DNA of 64,000 nt from Gentiana macrophylla (GCA_026214975.1 JAOBSW010000590.1:57683-121682), one strand, 5' to 3'; counted from the first letter of the stretch, positions 1 to 11,841 are shown. Numbers and translations are program-made. Notes: generated by a model not told the origin, from the letters alone.

Positions 1-1120
1 TTATTGGTGAGGGCACCGCTGGGGGCGAGGTTGAAGACGACGACCAAATGGCGCTAAGCGGTCTACTCAATATGATGGAAAAAGCTATCAATATTGGAGC
101 CGCAAAATGTGGTGCTTAAGGTCAAGGAAGCTGTGGAATCCGCCGAGCCGTCAAAGAGACCAAAAAAATCTCAAAAAGAGGTTGTGTTAAAAAAGAAAGC
201 CGCTATTGATGAGCCCGCAAAGAAGAAGAGGGCTCCCAAGAGAAGATCTGCCGCTGTTGAGAGGGAGCTCGCAGAGCAAAAGCGAGTAGACAGTGATCTT
301 ATAGCTCGATGGAGGGAGTTTAAAGATCGGGAAGATTATACCTTGGCGCTTGGGGCGTATGATATCTCAGCGGACTATCACTTCGTTAATATGGGGGCGA
401 CCAACGTGTCGTGGACCTGTGGCCGGGAGCAGCAAGACTATCTGTGGTTGCACTATGACCATTTTGTGGCCGGACTCAAATCTCCCTTTGATCCATTTTT
501 CGTTAAGTTCATGGAGGAGCTGAAGGTGATGCCCTGCGACCTTAGTCTGGGAGTAATCCGCGTGGTCATGTCCTTTATCATAATCAGTAGGCTAAGCGGA
601 CGTGAACCATCGATGGCGGCGCTCCTATATTTTTATACTTTTACTCGGAAAGGCGGGGCCGGTCAGATTCAACCGCGTAGTCGATCAAGCAGTGGCAGGC
701 CCCGGTTACTCTTTGACCTCCCAGACAAAGTGGCGGACTGGGATAAGAGATGTATGAAAGTTGAGTCTCGGACAGGATGGCCGTTTGAGAAGCTGCCTGT
801 GAATTCTGTCAAAACCGACCACCTGAACAAAATAATAACTCAAACCGATGATGATGAGTTTATATCTGAGTTGAAAGATGATCTGGGCTATACTCGCAGA
901 GGTGAAGAACAAGCCTGCGCTTTTAATTGGAGGTTGTTGTTAGATGTCGGCCAGCCCTATCTTAGACAGGCTGGGCTTTCTGGAGCCGGTGTCGGTGAAC
1001 CCCTAGTTGTAGTCGACCCGTTGCCGACTCATCCAGACTGGTATGGGGAGTGTCACCATGGCAAGCGCATGCCTTCCCAATGTGTTATCTGTGGCGGCGA
1101 CCCATCTATGCGAGCACCGA

Positions 1121-1174
1121 GTAGGATTTTTTTTTTCATATCTTCTGGTCGCTAATAAGCCTTGTTCTATGTAG
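1121..1174 (+). other. Candidate spliceosomal intron 1 of the aORF (54 nt)
   Basis: Starts GTAGGA, has a T-tract and a CTAAT branch-like motif, and ends TATGTAG. Removing it joins a phase-1 codon: the A before the GT plus the GT after the AG. It also links two ORFs that are otherwise separated by stops. At 54 nt it is short for a plant intron. Support is sequence-only. Confidence 0.5.
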
Positions 1175-1882
1175 GTACCATGGATAAGTTAGCTCAACGT
1201 AGCCAGTTGACCAGGAAAAAGACTACCAGCGAGGTAAAGAGAGCCGCGGAGCTGAAAGGGATCAAAACATCCCTCCCCATGGTTGACATAAGGCAAGGGG
1301 CGGCTGGAGCCTCCGGATCTCAGGTGGTGAAATCAGCCCAACCGCCAGTAGTAGAGAAAACCGTGGTGAGAAGAACCCTAAAACAGTCCACATTAACGAG
1401 GCCGCCGGCGGGTGATAAAAAGAGAAGAGCCGTTGTTGAAGAGATTGATCCAGCAGGTGATGGCAGTGGCGAGCAGGATGTCCCTCCTCTCAAGAAATCC
1501 AGAACCGATGACTCCCAGAGGAAAGAGGCCGTGGATAAAAGTAAAGGCAAATCTGTAGCCGCTGGGGCAGTTTCGACGGGCACAAAGACAGTGGTGCCCT
1601 TTTCCGGAGTCCTTGTCGGACCTAGAGGGTGTCCCGCCGCATGGTTGAACCGAGATTTTATGCACCAACAGCCCCTTGGTATGCCCGCCGCACAGACAAT
1701 TTCTAGGGGAATTGCCGACGTTCCCCCACTGAGGCATTTTAGATGGGGTCTCCTTTTTCCAGCTGGAGATAGGTCGTGGGATCGTGGACAGAGTTGTGAT
1801 GGCGGACCAAACCGATCCCTGCCGTGCCTTTCTTGGGAGTATTGATGCTTTGTGGGGTTTATATGGTGCCACGGTGAGCATG

Positions 1883-1981
1883 GTAAACATCTTTCTTGCC
1901 TTTGCTTTTTTGTTTTTTTCTTATTTGCCATTTTTTCTTCCAAGTCAGTACTGACCCCGCTGTTCATTCCTCCTTTTTTAG
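1883..1981 (+). other. Candidate spliceosomal intron 2 of the aORF (99 nt)
   Basis: Starts GTAAACAT, is T-rich throughout, has a CTGAC branch-like motif about 30 nt from the end, and ends CTTTTTTAG. The flanking exons join in phase 0 between ATG and GTT, leading directly into the coiled-coil ORF that begins near 1982. Composition contrasts sharply with the GC-rich flanking exons. Confidence 0.6.
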
Positions 1982-2804
1982 GTTGGCACCGGCTTGGCGC
2001 AGTTCGTCAATGACTACAGAAACACCATCTCTGAGAGCGCCAATGTCGGAAAAGAACTGGCCGATACCAAGAAAGCTATGGCCGCTGCGAATGAAGTGTC
2101 GGCTGGGCTTCGTGGTAGCCTAAGTGCGGCTGAGGCGGAGAATGAGAAGCTAAGATCACAGCTTGCTGAGGCTAATAAGGTTAACTCTGAACTCGTGGAG
2201 CAGGGTAAATCCGTCGATCGAACCATGAAGGAGATGAAGTAGAAAGTAACCGAGGCTCAAGCTCATTGGGAAGCCGAGCAAGCAGTGTGCGCGGGCCTGC
2301 GAAAGCAATTGGAGGATATGGGCTCAAGTGTCCAAGGTCAGATTGAGGCCGCGAGCAAAGCTGTTGCTGATGAAAACTTTATGATGGGATACGACCAAGG
2401 GTTTTATCACATCGCGAGGTGCGTCTTGGCTCATGACGGCGGTACTCCCGACCTCGATGTTTTGGAAGAATGGATTCTCACTCATCCTTTCTCCGATCAT
2501 CTAAAAGAATTCCACCCGCACATACCCTTTTCTGATATTGAGCTTCAACGCTACGTCCCTATGTATGATACCGATTGGGTGATTCCTGTTGTGGATGAGG
2601 CGAATCTAAGAGAGCTTGTGCGGACAGACTCGAGGGAGAGAGGGCGCTCTCAAGAAGGCGAGCGAAGGTGGAGAAGAGGTCGAGCTGCCTGGTGAGAAGT
2701 CAATCGACCCTACTGAATCTGAGACCAATGCTGATCAGATGCTGCATCATTCCCTCCGCGAGGAGAATGTCCATAATGAAGAAATGCAGCCTGAGGGTTC
2801 TTAG

Positions 2805-3359
2805 ATTCATAATCTCTGTTTTGTAAAACATTATTTTTGATTTTGCATATGTATGACTATTTCCTTTCCGCACTTTTACCCGCACTTTGATCTTTGTAAT
2901 AATAATTCTCAAGTTTGTTTTATGTCCGCTTGATGTATGTTTATTTTTGCTCGAATTTATTGTCTAAATTGAGTTCGATTATAATAGCATCCGGCCCCCT
3001 TGTTTCAGATAGGATTCCAAGAGGATCTTTAGTGAGCTCGTCTCTGAGATATGCCCCCTTGAATCTTATCTGAAATAACTTGCATGCTAACAGCTCGTGG
3101 CCGCTTTAAATTTTTCCAAATATTTCCCTCATTTTTAACGAAGTCTGAAGTTTGGCCGAGGGTTTGTTGGAATTTTTTTTCGAACATCATTCATTTTCTA
3201 TCCGCGTATACACATAATAATTTGCATAACAAGAAAATGTAAAATCGGGTTTTATTAATTTCGACTCATCCCGCTTGATGAGCGAAGATTACAAGCAAGT
3301 AAGAAAGCCTAACCACTCTCGTTGTAAACGAGAGGATAGCCATAACCCTAACCGATTTA
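2805..3359. other. Spacer between convergent aORF and pol ends of the Tat element
   Basis: AT-rich, no credible ORF. Transcripts of the aORF (plus) and gag-pol (minus) would converge here, so terminators or overlapping 3' ends are expected, but no distinct signal was recognised. Confidence 0.5.
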
Positions 3360-4307
3360 TTACATGTAGTACCTTTTGAGGTTGTCCGCGTGCCAAGGTC
3401 TATTGAGCTCATAGCCTTGATGAATTTTGAGTACATAAGTTCCTTTTTTGATCTCCCTTGCGACTTGATAAGGGCCTTCCCAATTTGCTGTTAGCTTCCC
3501 TTTATTCGGCTCTATACCAGTGGCCTTTCTATTTCGAAGAACAAAATCCCTGACTTTAAATGAGTGGTCACGGATTCGCTTGTTGTGTTGCTGTTTGGCG
3601 AGCTGCTTATAGTTCGCGAGTCGATGATAAGTTGCTAGTCTTTTTTCCTCTGCTAGATCCAAGTCGATCTGCCTGTTCAATAGGTTATCCGCTGGATCGT
3701 ATAATGCGACCCTGATGTTGGGTAGAGCCATTTCGACGGGAGTCATGGCCTCTGATCCATAAGTAAGAGCAAAAGGAGTTTCTCCTGTGGGTGTTTTGAT
3801 CGTGGTGAGGAGTGCCCAAAGTATATCGGGTAACTCATCAACCCATCCTCCTGCTTTTACCTTGTCATCCACGGTTTTCTTTAGCATCTTGATTATTTGT
3901 TTGTTGCCGGCCTCAGCTTGGCCATTTCCTTGAGGATAAGCTACAGATGACTGCCAGTGTTTAACTTTGAATTCCTCGCAAAGATTTGAGAAGTCTTTCC
4001 TAAATTGTGGGCCGTGATCCGATACTACTGCCCGTGGGATGCCAAAACGTGAAAAAATCTGATCGTGTAAGAAATAACCCGCCGCTTTCGCGGTTATCTT
4101 AACCATAGGTTTTGCTTCAATCCATTTTGTAAAGTAATCCACAGCCACTATGATAAACTTGCATCCGCCTCTTCGTGGTGGAAAAGGTCCGATTAGATCG
4201 AGTCCCCACATGTCGAAAGGCCATGGTGCGACTACGATGCTCTGTTCGACATATGGTATCCGGGGTATGTCCGCATGCTTTTGACACTCTGGACATTCTC
4301 TAACCAA
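3360..4307 (-). pseudogene. Tat pol: integrase core and C-terminal domain
   Basis: This 315-codon ORF begins at the second half of the HHCC zinc finger (CPECQ). It contains the DDE core: Asp in WGLDLIGPF, Asp in SDHGPQF and Glu in GNGQAEAGN. It ends with a GPY-type C-terminal segment (WEGPYQV) and RPWHADNLKRYYM. Integrase inserts element cDNA into host chromosomes. It is separated from the upstream pol ORF by a one-base frame change near 4310, inside the zinc finger. The core itself looks intact. Family identity is clear; activity of this copy is doubtful because of the break. Confidence 0.9.
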
Positions 4308-5977
4308 CTTTTCTGAGCTTTAAGGATTGTCGGCCAGTAATACCCTGCGGTTATAACCTTCTGTGCTAAGGAGCGGCTAGCGGGATGGCCCCCGCATACC
4401 CCTTGATGAAGCTCGACAAGGATTGTCTTGCTTTCTTCTTCTCGAACACATCGCAATAGAGGCTTTGTCGCAGACCTTCTGTACAGTATTCCATTGTTTA
4501 TAATATACCTAGCCGCTCTTTTCTTAAGTGCGTGAATTTTGTCCGCCCCATCGGGTAATATGCCTGCTTCAATGTAAGCCTGGACCTCATCGATCCAACA
4601 TGTAGTCGGCGCTGGTGTGTCAATTTCCATGATAAGTGTTTCCTCTATAGCGGGTACAACAAGATACTCTATCATTATTGAAGGGTCTGCAAGCTCTTCT
4701 TTGAGTGATAGCTTAGAGAGATAGTCTGCTCGCTCGTTGTCCTCTCTCCGAATCCTGATGAACTCGCAATAGTTGAAGCCAGCTTTTAATCGTCGAACAA
4801 TCTCACCATACTTCTCGAGAATACCACAGTGCGTGTCGTAGTCCCCCGAGATTTGGTTGACGATGAGTTGGGAGTCACAATAGATTTCAACATTTTCTAT
4901 GTTTAAACCCTTGGCCAGTTTGAGCCCAGCTATAACCTCTTCGTACTCGGCTTGATTATTCGTGGCCGGGAACTCTAACCTTAACGCTTTCTCGATTTCC
5001 TCCGTCATTCCGGGTTCCATCAAAATCACTCCGGCCCCACAACCATTTCGATTAGATGCCCCATCGACATATAAATGCCAACACTGATTGGGTCTACTCT
5101 TGGCCGCAGCGGGCTCCTGTGATAATGGCGAACTAGGTTGTGGCGAGCTGAAACTTGTCTCTACAATAAAATCTGGTAATGCTTGACCCTTGATAGCTTT
5201 TCTAGGTTGATATTGTATGTCGAACTCAGTAATTTCGATAGCCCACCTGAGAAGTCGACCCGAAAGATCCGGTTTGTGCAATATTTGGCGCATTGGACTA
5301 TCTGTTAAGACAATAATTGTGTAAGAAGTAAAGTATGCCCTGAGTTTGCGGGCAGCAATGACAAGCGAGTAGGCTAATTTTTCAATATTAAAATAGCGAC
5401 TCTCCACCGGACTGAGAGCCTTGCTTACATAATAGACGGGATTTTGGAGGGTTCCGGCCTCCTTGACAAGAACGGCGGCAACAGCCCGGTCCGAAGCCGT
5501 CAAGCACAAAAACAAGACTTCTCCCTCTACAGGGCTAATCAAAAGAGGTGGTTTCCCTAGATATTCCTTCAGAGCTTGGAACGCCTGCGAACACTCTGCG
5601 CTCCATGAAAAAGTTTTGTCGCCTCTGAGAATCTTGAAGAAGGGAAGACACTTCTCCGCTGATTTTGATATGAAGCGACCTAACGCAATGATGCGGCCAT
5701 TAAGCCTCTGAACCTCTTTGATAGTTGTAGGTTCTTGCATGTCGATCAAAGCCGGATTAGCCTCGATGCCACAACTAACCATAAACCCCAGAAACTTGCC
5801 TGCCTGGACACCAAAAGTACATTTGGCCGGATTGAGTTTTATCGAGTGCTTTCGGACATTGTTGAAAGTTTCTTGAAGGTCAGCGGCGTGACCGTCCCCA
5901 GCGGACTTGACAACCATATCATCAATGTAAGCTTCCATATTTCTTCCTATTTGCGAACTGAAGACCTTGTTGACCAT
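4232..5977 (-). pseudogene. Tat pol: RT C-terminal half, two RNase H domains, integrase zinc finger start
   Basis: The 581-codon ORF opens just before the RT catalytic box (YIDDMVV, residues about 17-23). A Ty3/gypsy RNase H follows (about 95-270, with the LTDSPMRQILHKPDLSGR region). A second, cellular-type RNase H follows (about 298-430) with Asp in YVDGAS, Glu in AEYEEV, Asp in YCDSQLIV and Asp in NERADYLS. The ORF ends in the integrase HHCC region (HQGVCGGHPASR, GYYWPT). A second RNase H downstream of the original one is characteristic of Tat elements. Frame breaks separate it from the RT N-terminal half (near 5990) and from the integrase core (near 4310). Confidence 0.9.
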
Positions 5978-6915
5978 TCGCTGATAAGTGAACCCGCATT
6001 CTTTAGTCCGAATGGCATCATTTCATAATAGTACAATCCTCCAGCGGCTCTGAAAGCCGTTTTCTCTTTGTCGGATTCATCCATCCGTACTTGGTGATAC
6101 CCAGAATATGCATCCAAGAAACTTAAAACTTCAAAACCAGAAATGGAATCTACTAACCGATCAATTCGTGGAAGCTGATAAGGATCTTTGGGGCAAGCTT
6201 TGTTGACATCCGTGAAGTCGACGCACATTCTCCACTTGCCATTGTGCTTTTTTACCATGACAACATTTGCCAGCCAAGTAGGATAGGCGAGCTCTTTTAT
6301 TATTCCCGCTTGTAGGAGCTTTCCGACCTCTACTTTCACCGCCGCTTCTTTTTCGGTTGAAAACTGGCGCACTCGCTGTTGTATTGGCTTGAAAGTAGAG
6401 TCGACGTTAAGATGATGAAGAGCGACGTCGACCTCGACCCCTCGCATGTCCGTGACTACCCAGGCAAATGCGCTCAAATTTTCTTTAAGTAATTTTATCA
6501 GCTTTTCCCTCTCGAAAGAACTCAGCCGAGCTCCAATCTTGACTTTCTGGTCGGGGTACTCATCGTTGATGATTACCTCGACTAACTCGTCCTCTGCTGT
6601 AAAATCAGGCTCATCTCTAACTTGCAATGTCTCGCACTCCACTCTAACTAGCTCAAGCCCGACAGCGACTCTGATCATGTCGATGTTTTCCATGTTTAGT
6701 GGCTGTTCGATTCGTGCTCTTTTGTTTCCTGTCCTCGTTTCATGTATGTATGTTAGGACAGCTGCAGGCTCGCTGATCGACGTTCCGATCCTGTCCCCAA
6801 CATAAAACTTTGCCCGCTGATGTGGAATGGAAGTTACCATTTGAAACTGTTTCAAGGCTGGTGTCCCAATTATCATGTTATAATTGGACTGAAGATCGAC
6901 TACCAGAAACATCAC
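5947..6915 (-). pseudogene. Tat pol: protease end and RT N-terminal half
   Basis: Begins with the end of the aspartic protease (a NYNMIIGTPALKQF segment) and a connector of about 150 residues, then the RT fingers and palm (KWRMCVDFTDVNKACPKDPY, LSFLDAYSGYHQV, MPFGLKNAG). These are standard Ty3/gypsy RT blocks. Translation runs out of frame near 5990, just after MPFGLKNAG. The other half of RT continues in the next frame, so a single-base change splits the enzyme. It overlaps the neighbouring ORF by 31 bp only because of that frame change. Confidence 0.9.
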
Positions 6916-7595
6916 CTTTCAGTGCGAAATGGTGCGTAATCTCCCATCTGTACATCCAAGTCGATGGCCCCCTTGACTTGTATTTTGTGGTTTGTGAATC
7001 CCTCAAGGGTGCCATTATGCGGCCTCAAATTAGAGTCGCTAAATCCTAACTCTTTGAAGCAGTTGTAGTATAAGATGTCGCGGCAAGCTCCTATATCGAC
7101 CATCACTCTATTGACACGGGCCCGATTGATGACCACCGAAATGCAAAGGCACATATCCTCTGTATTGATTGAAGTCACCAGCTCACTTCGAGTAAAGGCA
7201 AGAGGTTGCTCATTCCCCCGCAAAACTATAGGCTTCTCCACATGTTTTTTAATGGAGCCCATGCGGCTCTTGATCTGATTGTTACTGGGAGGAGGCTCAG
7301 TTATCATTCTGATGTCCCTGTCGAACTGGCGAGCTTGCTGATTCCTCCTGTCCGGACCACCAGCATCTAGTTTGAGGTGATCATGATGTCTGCAAGCGAG
7401 TAACTTCTCTATTGCCCGCTTAAACTGAATACATTCGTCTGTCGTATGACCCTTATCCCTGTGATAGCCGCAATACTTGGATGCATCACGACGTGTGTCA
7501 GGAACCATCGGGTAGGGTTCAGGTATTTCATCTCTTATTTCATTCAACATCTGAGTATAGGAAATTCTGAGCGGCGTGAAATGTTCTTCCTTAAA
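6912..7595 (-). pseudogene. Tat gag C-terminus (zinc-knuckle-like) and aspartic protease
   Basis: The segment YCGYHRDKGHTTDEC is the Tat-style variant of the nucleocapsid zinc knuckle, with His in place of the second Cys. The protease follows, with the signature region MVDIGACRDILYYNCF. Active retroviral-type proteases have D-T/S-G at this site. Here the central residue reads Ile (D-I-G), which would be expected to impair catalysis. The frame is lost near 6915, just before the protease end. An in-frame TGA at about 7596 separates this part from upstream gag. Confidence 0.8.
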
Positions 7596-8996
7596 TCATT
7601 CGGGTTTTTTGATTTCCCGATCTGTGTTTCTGTGGGTATCTCTAGGTGGACTACGCTCAGTCCTCTGTTTGCCTTTATTGGACGAATATGCTCCTTTGTT
7701 TCCCGCTGTGGCAATGTACTTTCTCGTTGAACTCAACATTTCTTGTAAGTTCGCTGGTGGTGATAGAGCGAAATAAGATTTCAAGTACCCTGGTTTCAAC
7801 CCTGTTTCAAAACTGCTCATGACGACGTTGTCCGCTAATCCTCTTGTTAGCTCATACACTTTGTAAAACCGTTCATAGTAGCTGCGGGTACCCTCGTTGT
7901 CGCCTTGTCGGACCTCATGCAGGTCGATGTGTGTCTTTTTAGGTCCTCCTACTGACTTGAACTCTGCTATAAACTTGTTGATCAAATCATCCCATGATAA
8001 AATCGATCCAGGAGGAAGACTGCGGATCCATGATGCCGCCCTGTCTTGCATCGACCCCACAAAAGCTATGCACCAGGCCTCGTCGCTAAAGGTACACAAA
8101 CTGATTCTGCTCTGAAAAGCGGATAGCCAATCCAGAGGATCTGTTGCTTCATGGTAGTTAATAAAATTAGGGTAGTGAGTCCCCCCCCTTGGCGCCACTT
8201 TCAGTATACTGGGATGAAGCACACTTGTTCCCCATGTCGGAACCACTTTAACACCCTTCGTGCTTTTTTGCAGCTCCTCTATCTGTTTTTTCATTATGCC
8301 CATTTCCTCTTGATTCGGGGGAATAGGCGGGAATGTAATATGTCCCCCCATATCTTGCGAGTCCTCATGTCCCTCTGTGCGAGTACGGACCTGACGAAGA
8401 TTCCTGGGTCGCCCTGAGGCTGCACCGCGATCGTCGACCACGGGCCCCAGCCGACCAAGTGCTGATTTTCTATCTCATCTTGGTTGGGAGGTTGCATGGC
8501 TGCTTCCTTCCATTTCTGACCGCTGGGGTTGAACTATTTTTGGAGGAATGAAAGTTGGTTGTAGCTCTGTTTGTGCGGGTTGATGAGGGTTGAATTTGCG
8601 GATAGGTTGGGGTGGTAGTCCTTCAGCAATTAGCAATGCATTTCCTATCCGCATTTCCTCTACATATTCCATGTGTGCTTGTAGAGCTATCTAATATGAA
8701 TCTTGTTGTGGGGACGCTCCCCCTGCTGAAACAGCCTCTTGTTCGCTATTTGGATTAGATGTCCCAGCGATCCCTTTTCCTTTATTTTTTCTAATCGCTT
8801 CTTCGTGTATTTCGCGAGCTCTAGTTCTCTCCCGGATATATGCTCGCATGTCGGTCGTGAGGGCGGGGTTGACATCTACCCCATCTGACATAACCCTTCG
8901 GCTGGCCTCTCCACGCAGCGTGATCGCTCCACGTGTCAGGCGTTGATTGACTGGTTTAGTCGGTGTTGCTGGGTTCAAGTTTTTCCCGCCAGCCAT
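7596..8996 (-). pseudogene. Tat gag (capsid-type) region
   Basis: Translation starts at 8996 (MAGGKNLNPATPTK), about 400 nt after the primer site. The N-terminal segment (8996-8691) ends at a TAG, and further reading is spread over other frames to 8441. The main gag domain lies at 8441-7596, with the retrotransposon gag pattern DPLDWLSAFQSRISL, AASWIRSLPPGSILSWDDL and the block after it. Gag assembles the particle that packages element RNA. At least two frame changes and the terminal TGA make this copy non-functional as read. Confidence 0.8.
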
Positions 8997-9393
8997 GACT
9001 TATAATTTTTTGTGGGTATTTTGGCTATGGATTTTTTAGGTATTTCTGGTTCAAAATATGAATGTGAGAAGATGCTGTGCTTTCCAGGTGGTTTGCGGCT
9101 ACATAACCAAATTTCCTTATTACTTGAAGATCTGAAACTGACGAAAGGGTATATAAACCAACCTGGGTGTTTTATAGATGGACTCAAGTGTGAGTATGCA
9201 ATGAAGTTTGATGATGTCTTCTGTGTAGGTTGCTGAGATGAGGAGAGCAGCGGCTTCTGGGCTGTATTATCCCAAAAGATCAAATCTCTAGTGACTGACA
9301 GACTGAAAATGATGATAACCTCGCCTGAGACACCGTGAAATCGTCTTTGTGGCGGAGCAAGTGATCTCCAAAAGCTGAATGATGATGATGTTT

Positions 9394-9409
9394 CCCGGTA
9401 ACGGAGCCA
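9394..9409 (-). other. Primer binding site of the Tat element
   Basis: Minus-strand TGGCTCCGTTACCGGG differs at two positions from the complement of the plant tRNA-Asp 3' end, as used by related elements. It lies between the 5' LTR and gag, as required. It sits 27 nt from the LTR end if that end is at 9437, or 5 nt if the LTR ends at 9415. Confidence 0.65.
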
Positions 9410-9639
9410 AGCGATGTTTGGTTTGAACACGATTCTTGATATGATGTTTATCTTGAGGATATAAGGCTGATATGTGTGATTTCTACGGTGAGGACGCGGT
9501 GGTGATCAAGAACAGTGGTGACGGATAAGGTTTATGAAGAGCAAATGATTTAGTCGACAAATTGGCAGAGTGTTGCTTGTATTAGATTATAGCTTAAAGC
9601 TTGAGATTGTCATTAGATTTCTATTACATTGAGATCCCA

Positions 9640-9647
9640 TATTTATA
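9640..9647 (-). promoter_or_regulatory. TATA box of the Tat 5' LTR
   Basis: Minus strand reads GCCTATAAATATGGG, a textbook plant LTR core promoter. Athila-1 inserted 22 bp upstream of it in the direction of transcription, separating it from the rest of U3. Confidence 0.65.
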
Positions 9648-9664
9648 GGCTAAAAAGTAAGTCG

Positions 9665-9669
9665 GTATA
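9665..9669. repeat. Target-site duplication of Athila-1, left copy (GTATA)
   Basis: GTATA directly precedes the TGATG start of the Athila-1 5' LTR and recurs at 26066-26070 after the 3' LTR. Confidence 0.9.
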
Positions 9670-11818
9670 TGATGTATTATTTTTATATGATTAAAAATAC
9701 GTTATATTATTATGTTTTATCAACGAATTCTATATAAAATATATGAAATTATGGTATAAAATGTTAGTCTTTATAATTTAGAGTATTTAGTAATAATAAT
9801 AATAAAAAAAGTTGTAATTTTGTACCGATTTTAGTAAATCGGAGTGTCGTGTCAGATTTACGTGGGTATTTGTGGTATTTTATTGCAGATTTATAAACCA
9901 AGACCCCGAGAATCAACATATTGAAGTTTAATCATATCTCTGGAATGATTTAGAGAGTGCCACAAGTTTGAATGGTCAATTGAATAGCTTAAGTGGATAA
10001 GTGGCCAACCAATCTGGATAAGTAATAATAGAGAAATATCTTCGACAAACGAATGGCTCATCAAAATGATATTTTCAGAAAAAGTGTTCTTCACGAAAGT
10101 TGTAGATTTTTCGAGAGTGTTCCAATGCAATTTAAATTATGAAGATTGGAGGTCTAGAACTTAAACAGTGATCAAGTGGCTAATCGACTTGGATTAAGAA
10201 AAATCCCGTAAAAGCTTCGGAGGAACACGAGGTCATCAAAAAGCGTTATACGGAGAAGAGTCCTTCATGAAAGTTGTAGAGTTTTCGAGATCTTAATTTT
10301 GGCATTTCGTTTGCAATTTTGGAAGTCCGAACTCGAGATATGAATTTTAGAAGTTTAATAATTATATATAAAAATAATATCTCACCACCGCATCTCTTTG
10401 GAATGATCAAGTTAGTGGGGATCATCATTAGTCGGACCGAGCCGGCCTAATACCGGACCGGTCCGGCCTTTACCAATTTGCCTATATAAAGGAGATGATC
10501 AGAGAGCATTCGAAGGGTACCAAATATATATATACATCTCATATATATATACATATCTCCTCTCTTTCTTTCCTTTTCTTTTCTTTTTAATTTTTAGTTG
10601 TAGTTGTAAATAAGGCCTTACGCCAGTAATAATGTAGTTTTAGTATCGTTGTAATGCTCGAGAAAATCTCGGAAGTCGGTTTTGCTAAAGAAGTTGTAAT
10701 GTCCGGAAGATCGATTTCGAATCAAGCGCCGTATTCGGGTAACTTTTCTTAAGTATTTATGTTTGTTTTTGTATTTTTCGTTGTTATAATGTTTTTAGGC
10801 TAAATATAATATGGCCAAAACTATGTAATCGGTTTTATTTCGATCTTTTCGTTAAAGAAATGTTGTTAAGTTAAAATGACTAAAATTGAGTTAATTGAAT
10901 CTTTTTCTATTTTGATCGTATTCGTATTGACATATTTAATAGATCGAGGAATTCATAATCTAATTATGAATTGGCGCCTCGTAGTCGAGGATATGAAATA
11001 AAAGATAGAAAAACCGGAGGTAAAATTGGGCGTGTGAACAAGCGTGATAACGGAATCCGATTTCTACCAGGGGTAAATTTGTTTTGGGAGAAATGAATTT
11101 TATTATAATTTGTACTCGAGATCGTAATAATGTTAAATCATCAGTTTAATTGAAACTTAAACCGGAAAGTTGAATCGTCGGCTTTGACAACCGGAGCCTT
11201 TAAAATAAAATTGACCGTTTGTGACGGAATGACTCCTTTTTATCTAAAGGTAGATTTGTACTCGGGACTGTTGATTAATTAGTTTACCGTAATGTGATTG
11301 TGGACCTTGGGTGATGACAATGGACATATGACAATTTCATACGCTCGTGTGAGAAGGAATTGTTCACCTCAGAGTGCACCGTTTCACTTACTCAATTGGA
11401 CCTAAAATAAAAGGAGAGATCGAACACATTTCAATTAATCGAAAAGATCGTATAAACCAATTATATAAGTTTTGGTGATTCTCTAAAATTATTTGTCTAA
11501 TATATTGGTACCTATATATTTATATCTATATATATATTTTGCAATTTATGTACATCTATATATATTTATATATCTATATATATTATATTAGAATAACTTT
11601 TAAATTACGTATTTATTTTATGTTAACTAGAATAGTAGTGATCGTGTGATAAAATTGCGATTTAGATCGAGTTAATAATGGCTCTTTGGTGTTTAACCAC
11701 ACGTAAAAGAAATTACCAAGTTCCCTGAGGATTCGACACCTGACTCATCATACTAGCACTACGATTTGACCCGGTACACTGCCGGTTAGGATCTGTATAG
11801 CCTAGAAAAGGTCCGTCG
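9670..11818 (+). repeat. Athila-1 5' LTR
   Basis: Starts TGATG. The expected final A of the terminal CA reads G here (CGTCG versus CGTCA in the 3' copy). Contains a palindrome, a TATA box and AT-microsatellite stretches near 11510-11590 that are shared exactly with the 3' LTR. Confidence 0.93.
10453..10490 (+). promoter_or_regulatory. LTR promoter of Athila-1: GC palindrome plus TATA box
   Basis: A 14-bp perfect palindrome, CCGGACCGGTCCGG (10453-10466), lies 16 bp upstream of a TATATAAA box (10483-10490). A related half, CGGACCGAGCCGGCC, immediately precedes it. In the 3' LTR the palindrome has lost one base (near 24700-24712). Spacing to the TATA box suggests a cis element, but no factor is known to me. 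Confidence 0.6.
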
Positions 11819-11824
11819 ACTTTA

Positions 11825-11841
11825 CGGCGCCGTTGCCGGGA
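11825..11841 (+). other. Primer binding site of Athila-1
   Basis: Sequence CGGCGCCGTTGCCGGGA, 6 nt after the LTR. It matches the complement of plant tRNA-Asp (TGGCGCCGTTGCCGGGG) except at the first and last positions shown. tRNA-Asp priming is usual for Athila. Confidence 0.85.

Larger units (their letters stand above)
1..2804 (+). pseudogene. Tat aORF: antisense 'putative gypsy type transposon' (PF04195-like) protein, broken, 5' end outside window
   Basis: This ORF lies antisense and 3' to gag-pol. A basic Lys/Arg-rich N-terminal stretch is followed (about 300-800) by a region like the plant 'putative gypsy type transposon' family, with a HYDHFVAGLKSPFDPFFVKF segment and a REPSMAALLYFYTF segment. 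A Lys-rich linker follows, then a coiled coil rich in Ala/Glu/Lys (1994-2360), then a conserved-looking PFSDHLKEFHPHIPFSDIEL tail and an acidic C-terminus. Frame changes occur near 105, between about 1745 and 1790, and near 2630, and an in-frame TAG sits at 2240-2242. Two stretches, 1121-1174 and 1883-1981, look like GT-AG introns. The function of aORF proteins is unknown; a nuclear or regulatory role is only a guess. Family assignment is by remembered pattern, not by search. Confidence 0.75.
9437..9669 (-). repeat. Tat 5' LTR, inner segment (R-U5 side)
   Basis: Region between the primer site and the Athila-1 insertion. It contains a minus-strand TATA box, then about 200 nt before the primer site, as expected for R and U5. 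It begins (plus strand) TGATAT, mirroring the ATATCA at the outer end, 26466-26471. Confidence 0.6.

Noticed and set aside
1320..1967. Long minus-strand ORFs opposite the Tat aORF
   Set aside because: Shadows of the plus-strand aORF in GC-rich sequence; no domain.
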